Below are positions 29,054-54,545 of a DNA stretch of 64,000 nucleotides, one piece after another (positions within the stretch are counted from its first letter, which is position 1; each line of letters begins with the position of its first letter). The notes beneath the pieces were generated by a model. The model saw only the letters and a program-made list of their open reading frames with translations, was not told where the DNA came from and did no database searches. Location of the stretch: contig NC_083648.1 in NCBI RefSeq assembly GCF_963576545.1, positions 25,623,373 to 25,687,372 of the forward strand, given 5' to 3'. A program made the translations under genes and the position numbers. Source of the DNA: Limanda limanda. Lineage: Eukaryota; Chordata; Actinopteri; Pleuronectiformes; Pleuronectidae.

Positions 29054-29985
29054 TATGTTTTGATGTGATAACATCAAAACATAGTCTGGGTACAGAAGTA
29101 GCCTTCCCTTGTCGTCAGATAAGATGTGGATGGACCCTGCCAGCTCAGTCTCCAACTTGCGACAAAGATGTTTCTTGGTCGAGTCTTTGACCTGGCTGAA
29201 ACCAAGAGCGTCCATTTACAACACTAGTCTTGACGTCATGTCTGTCATTGGTATTATGTCTGGATTGGAAAATAGTTCATTCCTGATATACGCAAGCAGT
29301 TCCTCATGGGCATGTTTCTCTGCTGCCTCCTACTGTGTTCCTGCATTCTCTCCTTGTTCCATTCCAACAGACTCTCCACGTCTGTATCCACGGTAGCAGG
29401 ACCTATGGTAATGCCCCTCAGCAGCAACAAGTTCTCTACTCGTGATAGCAAGTATCCTCTGGTCGAGTTTGCTGGTTGCAGCTTTTCTGATGCGATCTTC
29501 AGCGCGCAACTCTGAACATCGTATGAGCGGTTCCCTGTGGTTTTGACTCTTCTGGCATTTACTTTTTTTCTGACAGAATATACAATGATCTTCAAGTACC
29601 CTTGAAGTTGTCGGGGCATCTCTAGATGATCTTCTTGCAAGTTGTTCCGCAGGCTCAACAGAGGCAGCTTTTTTGGTGATTGAGTCCAGGAGCTTCTCCA
29701 TGGTGAATATACTACGGCATTTCCGATGGTATTGAACTGGGGGGATCTCTCCCTCACCTAGGCCTTCGGCAAAGTCCAAAATTGGGGCATGTTGTCGGAT
29801 TTGTGCTGCCTTCAGTAAAGTCTGCCACGATTCTAGATTCTGGGGTGACACTAGGTTGGAGTCATCACTGGAGCAATGGATGATGCATGTCATCCCTGCC
29901 TGCTTCTTAGGCACGCTGCTGGTTTCTTCCATCATTCCTTTAGGACTGAAACTTAAATTTTCTTTTCTCTTCTGTTCTTCGGGTG
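29054..29985 (-). pseudogene. Broken copy of an unrecognised two-module Cys/His protein family
   Basis: The minus-strand frame reads SFSPKGMMEETSSVPKKQAG, then two similar modules. One runs from CIIHC to YHRKCRSIF about 55 residues later. The second runs from CIFCQKKSKC to AEGHYHRSCYRGY. Each has paired cysteines followed by a Tyr-His-Arg-x-Cys, suggesting zinc binding. After a frameshift near 29335 it goes on as HEELLAYIRNELFSNPDI, has a TAA stop at 29216-29218, then MDALGFSQVKDSTKKHLCRK and LLLYPDYVLM. Similar multicopy proteins occur in fish genomes and are likely from a mobile element, but I cannot name the family. The upstream 48 codons of the open frame come from a SINE. Confidence 0.6.
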
Positions 29986-30239
29986 GCTGTGGCTGAGGGG
30001 TAGAGTGGTCGTCCTCCAACCTGAAGGTCCCCAGTCTGACCCATCTGCATGCCGAAGTGTCATTGGGCAAGATGCTTAACCCCGATTGGCCCCCCATAGA
30101 ATAACAAAGTGCTGCGAATAGATGCACTATGTGAATGGGTGTGTGAATGGGTGAATGTAAAACTGTACTGTAAAGCGCTTTGAGTGGTCATCAAGACTAT
30201 AAAAGCGCTATATAAATACAAAACCATTTACCATTTAAA
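29984..30239 (+). repeat. tRNA-derived SINE, plus orientation
   Basis: Starts GTGGCTGTGGCTGAGGGGTA GAGTGG (A-box side) and ends GCGCTATATAAATACAAAACC. It is head-to-head against the 29054-29985 pseudogene and supplies an antisense-read N-terminal extension to its open frame. Confidence 0.8.
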
Positions 30240-30244
30240 ATCTG

Positions 30245-31395
30245 AAAGTAAATGCTCAACTGCGCAAGATTGTGGTCAACCGAATACAACAATGTACATA
30301 AGTGTATATATCAAGGCTGATCTTGGTGCCATCTAAGAATCAGATTTGCAAGTGATAACAAAACGTGTATGAAAAATCAAAATGTATTGTTTTCAATAGT
30401 TGCAACATTTGACTTATATAAATAATTTAGTTAATGACCAAAATTATATCACTGTTAACATGATATTAGCACGTTAGCGACTTAGCTTTTGTAGTTCAAC
30501 AGGGACAGAGAAGATCACGACCCAATTGGAACAGGTCGGACAGATTTTTGAATCCACTTCATCAGGGTTTGCAGGGATCAGCTCATTTGCGTTTTTATCC
30601 AGGAGGATTGTGAGAAACAAGCCGATTCTTGGATCAACTGCCACTATTTACTTAAATGTACCTCATATGTCAAGAAACTTGTTTATCTACAATTATCTCC
30701 TTAAGTCAGTTACTCTCACTTCTCAGTTCTACTATATGCTGCCTTTGTTTGATTTCCCCCCTCCTTTTTGGCTCTCAGGTATGTCCAACTTATCATCTAC
30801 CTAGCCCTTCTTGCCTTCCTGTTCATTCTGTCTATTTAACTAATTTATTGTATTAAAGATAGTTAACGTAACACCGATGGTGGCAAGAGTTTTTCTGTGG
30901 ATACTGCATGTTCAGCTTTGTAAAGAGCAATGTCGTAGCTCGTTGCACATACGACCTACATATAATATAATGTTTATATAATATCAGCATATGTCAGGCA
31001 CAAATGTACAGAGCTTCATATCAGACATGTATTTTCACCCCAAAACATTCAGTGCTTTGTAAGTTACTAGCGAGTAATACTCTGAAATCAATTCTTTGAT
31101 TCTAAAACAAAGGCAATCAAAGTCTTGATGTGGCATGAGTCCTTAAAGTCCAGCTACATTTACACCAGATAGTTATTATTTGACTTATTTTAATTGAATT
31201 TAATGTTCTATAACTACAATATTTGGTAGAGGTAAAAGAGGTAAAACATTTTCAATTTAAGAGCTGGTTAACTGTATGTCAGTGAGAATTAGATCAACAA
31301 CTGCCCACAATGGTGTCATTGCTTGTATTTTTTTATTAGTTTTATATTTTTAATTCTACAATAGAAAGACAAGGCTTTTTCGCACCTCCAGCTGA
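30245..31395. other. No gene seen
   Basis: AT-rich. The open frames at 30526-30804 and 30656-30856 are Ser/Leu/Phe-rich without any recognisable domain or splice context. Confidence 0.35.
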
Positions 31396-31399
31396 ACCA

Positions 31400-31870
31400 G
31401 TGAGAGTTAATTGGCACAGCTGAGTCTAAATGGCCAAATACTCTCCCTGGATTAAAAGGCAGAGAGCTGCAACAAAAGGAAACCCCTGAGAAAGAAGAAA
31501 CTGGACAGAGCTCAGCTGCCACGACCACTAGATACTGCTGGCTAATTTACATTTAGTTGTTTTGAATAGAATAAAGATGGTGAATCCTAAATTGTACGTT
31601 TCTGGCTGGGTTTGGAAGACCCCGGTGGCAACGTTGCTTGCCACAGTGGAGCCCAACGTGGGGACCAACACAGCCCGAGAAACTGACCTGCAGTCGGAGA
31701 CGGCACTGGTTCGAATGGCTGAGGAGTACATGGCCATGTACCGGGAGCAGGCAGTGGAGAACAGACAGCAGCTGGAGGCTCTCCAGAGACAGGAGGAGAC
31801 GTATAACAATCCTAGAGTGTTTCACCCGGTGAGGGCCCCCCTCCTGTTCCTGCCTCCCAGACCGCGGTGA
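31400..31870 (+). mobile_element. LTR retrotransposon fragment: LTR end, primer-binding site, start of gag
   Basis: TGGAGCCCAACGTGGGG at about 31648 is a lysine-tRNA type primer-binding site just after an LTR-like end (…GCTTGCCACAG). The frame that follows reads LVRMAEEYMAMYREQAVENR QQLEALQRQEE, a coiled-coil gag-like start. It then breaks off. The left LTR boundary is a guess; no second LTR, pol or env is seen. Probably Ty3/gypsy-like. Confidence 0.5.
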
Positions 31871-31929
31871 TGTAGGGTTTAAGATGTAGGGTTTCAGATG
31901 CAGGCTGGGACAGCATACACTGAGAGGCA

Positions 31930-32240
31930 TAACCAAGTGGGATAGTGTATAGAAACGTTTGTGCTGACAATGGATTAGAGGTACACAAGTACCGACGGGA
32001 CATACCACTGAAGGTGGTTAAGAACAACAGAGCTAAAATCCTTTGGGACTTCAAAAGAACAACTATGACACATGTCGTAGGTGAAATCCAATGCGATCCG
32101 CGTGCTTGTAGGAGCATTAAAAGCTGTAACCCCCATCTGGGGGAGCAGATACCAGATCCAACATCGGAAGCCTCTGTCCAAAATAGTTTATGCCACATAT
32201 TTGCCAATAAGGCCATCCTATTACCAAATTACTACAACAG
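31930..32240 (+). pseudogene. LINE reverse-transcriptase C-terminal fragment
   Basis: The plus strand gives NNRAKILWDFKRTTMTHVV and, in another frame, VLVGALKAVTPIWGSRYQIQ. These match the familiar fish LINE C-terminus (KILWDF…TD…VVIGALGAVTPKLxxWLxQI). Frames are broken. Confidence 0.5.
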
Positions 32241-32499
32241 ACAACAGAACTTTGACTTTTTTTGCCATTTTCACATGTTCAGTATTTGCTCTTTTCTAAA
32301 TACACGTTTTTGTTATTACAGGTTGAGGGTCACACTTTTATGTTAGGGTGGACAAAGTATTTAAATCCTTTACTTAAGATATGTGACAATATCCACTGTA
32401 TACAATATAAAGATACATTTCATTTAGTTAAGTCCTGCATGAAAAGTCCTACCTGAGTATAAGACACAAGTGTTAGCTGAAAAAGAGCTTTGAGTTTTA

Positions 32500-32516
32500 C
32501 CCCCCCCCCCCCCCCC
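32500..32516. repeat. C17 homopolymer
   Basis: Run of 17 cytosines (guanines on the minus strand). Confidence 0.95.
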
Positions 32517-33119
32517 AGAGTATTAAAGTAATGGTACAAATTTGATCCCTGTGACTGTTTATTAAATATGATATCAATGATTAATATAGCTATGTATGAG
32601 TAATGTTTCACTGTTGTAGCAGCTGCAGCTAGAGTAAACTGTACATTTTAGAGGCAGGAACACCAGACAATTCTGAAGGATCATCAGATTATTAATGGGA
32701 GGAAATAAAATCCCTGTTTGGAGAAGAGTAGTCAAAAATGTAAATTAGCAGTTTGTAATCTGATTTTCTAAGAGTAATAAGACTTCTGTTTTCTATAAAT
32801 ATTGGGTATTTTTTAGATTTTGGAATTGAGATAGTATTCCCTTGTCTCATTGTGGGTGGGAGTATGGAGGGTTTAAATATTTCTCAAAAGACTTGATACA
32901 GCCAATCTTTTATATCTTCCAGTTATTGCATCAAGTTCTGCAATTATAATTTCTTCATGATACAGAAATTAGATTTTTTCCCCATCCTCTATCCATTTAG
33001 ATCTAGACCAAATAAATGCCCCTTGAGCTTTTTGAATATACATTTACTCTAATTGAGTTTGAAGGTTTAATACTTTCTATCTATTGTCTTCAGTAGGGTT
33101 AGGTTTATTTCATATTTTA

Positions 33120-33646
33120 AGAACTCCCATTTTTTTGAAAGGTAAATGGTAAATGGTTTGTTATTTATAAATATTTTTTAAGCAGACAGGAATTAAACTT
33201 GCAATGCTTGTTTGAATAGCTTCTTCTGTTCTCAGGTTTAACACGTGATTTGAGTTGAACCATTAATATTTGAGTATATCTAGATTTAAATATCTCCATG
33301 CATCAGTTAAACTTTGTACGTTGTAAAAGTTAGCAAATATGATAGTTGGGTGTCTCGAAGGATTTTTATCATAAAATGTCTCATGAACTATAAGTTGAGA
33401 TCACCTCCAATACAAGATTTTCAGTTACTCGAGGTTTTTTTCAAATTATCTAAGTATTTTTGTATTGTATCTATAGATTTTGATTATTATGAACTTCAAA
33501 TAATCAAGGGTCAGTATTATAAGAATGAGCCAATGACCATGTATATCTGCTACATGGGACAAAATCTGCCCTTGAACGTTTTTGGTAGAATGGCGACCCC
33601 TGCTGAGCATGAAGTGACATGACTGAAATAAGCTTCTTCTCCCCAT
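33120..33646 (-). pseudogene. L1-like LINE endonuclease fragment
   Basis: Minus strand: ILSHVADIHGHWLILIILTL, then IYRYNTK, then SLTDAWRYLNLDILKY and WFNSN. This is the L1 ORF2 apurinic-type endonuclease order (D..G+W…N.Y.P/N….L.D.WR..(H)P….(YT)W.(S)…). Several stops. Minus orientation like the other L1 pieces at 25517-25980 and 43008-43523. Confidence 0.6.
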
Positions 33647-34105
33647 TGTTTTGACAAAAACACAGTATCTTTTTTTATTTTTTCAAATTTCTTGCTGAAA
33701 AACAATATTAACATTTTTTCCAGAGATCTTCTGCAAACCGGTTGTTGTTAGAATTACATTTTATTAATAGCAACATTAACAATTATCAAGACAAACATAA
33801 CAATACATGAAACATTAATAATGCCAGGGAATCATGACGAGCTGAAATTTACCAGTGAAAATATCATAGAGGGAATATAAATTCAGTGCCTTCAGAGCTT
33901 TTTTTGTTTTTGTATTTTAGTATTGAATTGATACATTGTTTGACTTCATTTACAAAAACTAAAATGAAAAGTTCATAATTTGAAAATTGGTTTGTTTAAT
34001 AACAATTTAATAATGCAATATTGATATATTGTATATGTTTGTGGTAAAGCCAAACAACATACAACATCTTCCAAAAAGCAGTAGAGTTTGGATGAGGTGA
34101 TATCT

Positions 34106-34123
34106 TAACCCTAACCCTAACCC
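34106..34123. repeat. Interstitial telomere-like tract
   Basis: TAACCCTAACCCTAACCC, the longest of five short CCCTAA/TTAGGG tracts in the window. Confidence 0.7.
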
Positions 34124-34129
34124 ATTTTG

Positions 34130-34960
34130 AGGTGGATCAATGATAAATGTAGGTGTAGAATGGCATACATCGAACTCTTACAGTCTGGTTCCTTATCACA
34201 AAAAGTTCTATAGTCATTGGAGCAAAAACATGGAAGTTAGAGCAACTCGAAGGCCGTTGGCGCAAAATCAAGATCCACTTCCATGCCAAGGACACGCCCC
34301 CTGATGAAAACTCAAAAGTTTGTTTCTATGGCATCCCGAGCTACTAACCAAATTACACATGAATCGGGTTAACAGGCTTGCTGCAGGACACTAAAATCTA
34401 AAACAGGCATTTCCTGTTACAGCTAGGAAGCGCTATGATTATTATTGAATATTATCATATGGAACTGTTCAGGGCGTGATCTCTGTTGTACATTTGTGGT
34501 TTGTGTCATATTGGACAATATACATGGAGGTTATGAACACTTATTGTTTTCTGGCAAATCATCAAATTTGCCACCATGCCACGGCCACTCCCCCTTACAA
34601 AAACACAGTTTATATATAATTTAATCAGGACGTCTGTAACATGACATAAACCAAATGTTTAATCGTTTGCATGAAATCTGTAGAAGTAAGATTTTGTAGA
34701 AAAATCACGCCAAATATAATTTTCAATCCAAAATGTGGAAGTTTCTGCTGGATGTGGCGAAGAGTATCGGGAGGATTTTTTGTTCGTCTGGGCATGATGC
34801 ATATGTGTGCCTATTTTCATTACTCTAGTTTAAAGTAAATGAACAGGAGGACCCTCAATTAAAATTTGTAGGGGGTGCTATCAAGACATTTTTGGACGTA
34901 TTTTGACAGCAAAATAATACATTAAAAAAAATACATACATTTTCCTTTGGTGAAATTCAA
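34130..34960. repeat. Unclassified interspersed repeat
   Basis: Sequence with GAAGGCCGTTGGCGCAAAAT, CATGCCAAGGACACGCCCCC and again CATGCCACGGCCACTCCCCC TTACAAAAAC has an internally repeated, GC-punctuated make-up. I associate it with a high-copy percomorph repeat of unknown class. No coding capacity. Confidence 0.35.
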
Positions 34961-34964
34961 AAGG

Positions 34965-36090
34965 CACTTCTTTCGTCAGAAGAATAAAAATAAAACCTCT
35001 AGCAAAGAAAATAGGTCCTTTCCATTGATCGGGCCTGATAGCCCAGGTGAAAGGAGTAATGGCATTAGATGAATAAACAAAAACAGTAGTTTATTAACGA
35101 TTAACTGCAAACTACTTTCTAAAAAGGAAAGCAACACTGACTAACAGCAGCAACAACTTAACTAAAAAGACCACAATATAAAACCCGATGTGTTTTTGAC
35201 ATTTTGGCTTGGCAGTGTACAGTTGTTAAATGTTGTAGCCTATTAATGTTGCCTTTCAAAAAATTTTATCAGCCTTCTTGAATGTTTGAGTATACTGCAT
35301 ATACAAACATGTTGTATACATTATACATGTGTGATATAAACATACTGTCTCATACCACCTGTTCTTAATATATGTGTTTCTTTGAGTGACTATGTGTGTG
35401 TATGGTAGCAAAATCCTTACAAACAGTCACGTCTTTAACAGCTAGATGGAGCTTTTCCCAGATGACACACATAGCTGCAATGTTCCCACACAGTTGCTTG
35501 CTCAACGCCATTATTTTTGTCTAAATAGATCCCACATGTTTACTGAAGCTCTCTCTTGACCTGAATACTTGAACAGATTGAAAAACAGGCATCACCTATT
35601 CCCATAAGAATCCAAAATACACAGTGCTTTAGCTGTGGTATTTCATTTACTTCAGTCCCACATTCCTTGGCCTTGTTCCATGCTCTGCTGCCCCATGGGA
35701 TACTAGATGGAGAGCAAAAGGGAAGGGAGAATGTGATCACCTAAAGCAATACGTTTTGAAGGAGTTAAATGTTATATTTATTTAACTTGAAAAATTGGGA
35801 CAAGTTAATATCTTTGTAGATATGATAATGAGCTTGCCGAAGAGATTACTATTTTCTTTATGTAGGCCAACACTGACAGCTTCTGACAAAAGTTGCATGC
35901 TGTGGCTGGAAACCAGGTTGAAAAGAGCTGCATTTGTGTGAAAGCTACTTATAAGTTCTCCCTCCCACCGAGGAGGAATCAACCACTTGCTTCTTGTCAG
36001 GGTGTGTTTAACTATTGAGAACTTTTTACTCATGTTTCTGTAGGTTTAACCATTGGTCCTGTCACAGAGTGACGCTGTCCAACTTTTAAA
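34965..36090. other. No gene seen upstream of f3
   Basis: AT-rich sequence without recognisable exons. Presumably holds the distal f3 upstream region. Confidence 0.35.
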
Positions 36091-36099
36091 GGGGTGTGG

Positions 36100-36106
36100 T
36101 GAGTCA
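36100..36106 (+). promoter_or_regulatory. AP-1/Maf-type site upstream of f3
   Basis: TGAGTCA within GGTGAGTCAGCAC, 291 bases before the f3 start codon. Mammalian tissue factor promoters are driven partly by AP-1 sites, so this is a plausible inducible element. One 7-mer match; position-based inference only. Confidence 0.35.
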
Positions 36107-36396
36107 GCACATTAACATTCATACTCTTAGCCATGATGAGTTTAAACTGAACAAGTTGTTGTTCAACACCCCATCATCAGACAAGCATGTGGGAGGATCA
36201 GCAGGCAGAACAAGGCGGATCCCTAAACATTCCCCCTGTTCCCCCCATTTATTGCTCCCACACTCTTAACGCAAACCATATGTAATTTGAGCGGCTACAT
36301 ACTGGTGGAATATCCGATCTACAGCTGCTTGTTCTGGGGTGAGATTGTTTGAACACGATCAAGGACTGAAGGAGAACAGACCTGGGTTGTACTAAC

Positions 36397-51102
<14,706 letters not shown>

Positions 51103-51671
51103 ATGTTTTTCCAACACAAGAAGCTGGGCTCCAATAAGTTCTGTCTCTTTCCCTTTTGTAGGAGAACATTATTTAGATTCCAATGTATTGTAGTAACAAT
51201 TTTCTAATTTCTGTTTTAGATTTACAGTCAAACTTAAGTAACATATTGCTCTGGTGAAACAATAAGAATCCTTCTTTTCATGTAAGCATAACCATTAAGC
51301 ATCACCTCTGTATTTCTGCCATCTGTCCCATGGTTTTGAGGGGCCTATCTGGACCCACAATTCCATCACAACTTCATCCCCCAAAATCTTCTTTTAACCC
51401 AGTGCACCGCTCCAGCTAACATGACACTGTTTTCTCAAAACATGCTTTTATTTTTTTTTACCTACTGCCAATGCCTCTTTTTTTTAAAGTTCCCTCACAG
51501 TTCTCTCTTAAGTAGGGTCTAGTGTTCTATTATAGTTCATCAGCTCATAACTCATCTCCTCTACTAATTACATTTCTACATTACTTGATGCCTTATGTGT
51601 TTCAGAATCATTATTCTGTTATTTTTTTATTTCCCAAGAGAAATGCTTGTTGATCAAAAAGATGTGAAACC

Positions 51672-51677
51672 AATAAA
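51672..51677 (+). terminator. Likely f3 polyadenylation signal
   Basis: AATAAA about 570 bases after the f3 stop codon, followed within 30 bases by a GT-rich GTTCAAGTTGTCC stretch. Confidence 0.55.
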
Positions 51678-51893
51678 ACACGTGAAATGTTCAAGTTGTC
51701 CAGACCCTGTCTCATTAGTGATGTTTAAATAAAAAATATAGTTTGAGTAGTAACTAACAAGCTGCTAGAGGTTGACATTGAATCTAAGCTGAAACAAAGA
51801 GAGAAACCCAAATCATTCCCTCAACGAATAAGTACTACATGAGTAAGATGAAGAAAAAAACCTGAAGTTGACCACATGATGGCATTACAGAGT

Positions 51894-51899
51894 TTTATT
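51894..51899 (-). terminator. Likely polyadenylation signal of the right-hand gene
   Basis: TTTATT on the plus strand is AATAAA on the minus strand. It would end a 3' UTR of about 2.65 kb (51880-54545) for the gene at 54546-63114 and gives a tail-to-tail arrangement with f3. Confidence 0.45.
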
Positions 51900-54545
51900 T
51901 CAACATAGAACATCACATTTGGACAGCAACACATACATCACAAATGTATTATCATCACATATTTCTTCATTGATCTAAATATATTTTATCTCAACCATGG
52001 TTTGTAAAATGCATACATCTGTATCACAGAACACAAACACACACACAAACACGATGCAAAAAAAAAGCTCTACAAGAAAAACTCAGTTTCTGGTGCTACA
52101 TGTGTCTATGCTTAATCATACAATTTCAGTAAGCACAGAGATACCATTTATCAGTCAGAAATGTGTGTAAGCTTAGGGGAGTGGTAAGCTTGGAAATGTT
52201 CTTCTGACATACAAATCTGGTTTTACAACTGCATATTTATAAAATTCAAAAAACAAGTGTTGAGATTTCTGTCAGGTTTTGACAAAATGTTGACTTCTTC
52301 CTTAAAATAGGAACCAGTTTATACAGGAATGAGCTTTCATTGTTTCTGCTTTGTTTGGAAATATCAATTAGAAGTTTGAAGGAGTAATGGGGGCAGAGAC
52401 ATTTCTCTGTAGACAGCAGAGATATCGGAATAGAAGTCCCGAAACACACTGTCACTAGCTCATGGCTCAAATGATGTTTACAATCTATATGGCAGTAACA
52501 CATTTATTTTTGATGATATTTGCTTTGTTGTAAAGTTATTTATTTAGCTGGTAAATGTGTTTAGTTTATCTGCAAATAATTTCTCAATTGATTTACATGG
52601 AAATGAAAATGTAACATCGATTCACATCCTTGCAAAGCATTATATATATTGTGAGAGGAAGCATCCACATCACGCATAGTTCCAAACAAAATATACAACC
52701 TGTACATTTATTGGATTGTGTGAATGACAAATATGTCCACAATAAATAACAATTAATGGATCTTGGCTATCTAAGGAAAACCACACTGATAACTGTCTTT
52801 GTTTGATATTTTATATTCATATAGGTATATTTGTTATGTTCCTTGAAAAAATAATGAGTAGCTCATATTCAAACAACCCCTGGCATGAGAACTGAGCACA
52901 GCAGTAATTGGTCCTCAGGATTAATAACACTATTGCACTGAGCTTTCATATACACTTTTTGATGTCTTCACACACGTATCAAAATTAAAGAATGTTTGCT
53001 TTTACAGGGTTCACAGTGTTTTTATGTCGTCATAACAAATTAGTAATGAGGTAGGTGTGAGCTGAAAATTAATATTAACTGAACAGTTCCTTCAGTACCA
53101 ACCAAGTCTGTTCCAGGGGGAAGGAAGACCGATGCATTATATATTCATTATGGACACCCTAACATGAACCCACTAACATTCTCTCATTAATTCACATTCT
53201 TAATTTCACATAGGTATGGTACCAGCATAACCAACTACTCTCACCATCAGACCCATACATAGAAATCAAGCAGATTTACAGAAGCTCTGTCTGAGAGCTG
53301 TGTTGATGCAAGTCCCTATAGTGCAAAACACAAAGAAAATTAATCAGGAATTAACAACTGATAAACATAAAAAAAATTATGGAAAGTAATGGAACAGGTC
53401 CAAAACCCAAGTGATGAGCAAAAACAGTTGGAAATAGTTTTGTTCAATGTTTCATTAGATCATTCCAGGTAAAATTATTTTGAGAGTTCCAACTGCAAAA
53501 AGAGTTTACTATGACATGTTGAAGAATTTGATGATGATTATATACAGACAGTATAAAAGAAGATGCTTTACTAATTAATATCCACCTGTTCGTATTCTCT
53601 GGTAGACAAACTGTCACAGAGACACTGGCTTTGCTGTCGACAATCCCAAATTGCAATTGTGTATGAATGGAAATTAATTAACTAAATACCGAACCCTGTC
53701 AAGGAACTTTATAAAGAGCACATTAAAGTAACTGATCAGTTAAAACACTATGCATATTACTATGGGGATGATATGGATATGCCCTCCCTATACAATGCAA
53801 CCAAACTCTTGCTAAAGGTTGCATTCAACTTAAACCTAAATCTACTTAAGAGATAATCTCCAAACCACAATAGCAGAGTATATCATTTATATACATATTA
53901 TCAATGAAACACTAACACTTATTCTGCCACAAAGCTCAAATCAAAATAAGGGAGGATATTTTCAGTGTGGACCAATTAGCCGTAAAACTCGTGGGAAAGC
54001 ATAGAAATCTCAAGAGACTCAGAGGACACACATGTGTTGGCAGCTGATATTATGAGTAAATAACAGATAATATCAACCCTATGGTTAATTCTCATGCATT
54101 ATCTGGGGTCAAAGATGAGTGAATCATTTATTTTACATAGGACCACCTAAAATAATGTTAGTTTTTTTATAGTTGTTTCCAGCGCTGACTTTTATAAATC
54201 ACTCTAAATAGACTGAAGGCATGGGCCAATCAGTTTCCCTAAGTAGTAACTATTATAGTAGTCAATAAATCTGGTGACATCTGCTGGTCCCATGTTTCCA
54301 TGAGACATATTACAAATCTCTCATCTTTCACTTTGGAAATAAATATTTTCTGTTTGGAAATCTCCAAACATAAACATATCTGAAACTTGAATTATAGACA
54401 TAGATGAGAATGACAATTATCTCTAGCTCGTCTCCATTTAATCATCACCTCCTCCTGCCATCTCCCTTGTGTTGTGTGTTGCCATTGTTGACATGGGAAC
54501 CCTGATGACATTGTAACCCCCACACGAGTACTGGTTGCTGAGAGA
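51900..54545 (-). other. Probable long 3' UTR of the right-hand gene
   Basis: About 2.6 kb directly downstream of the stop codon at 54546-54548, without recognised repeats or exons. The absence of transposon debris, unlike every other stretch of this size here, fits transcribed untranslated sequence. Inference only. Confidence 0.4.

Noticed and set aside
31640..31870. Endogenous retrovirus
   Set aside because: A lysine-type primer site and gag-like start are present, but no pol, env or second LTR; a gypsy-like LTR remnant is the simpler reading.
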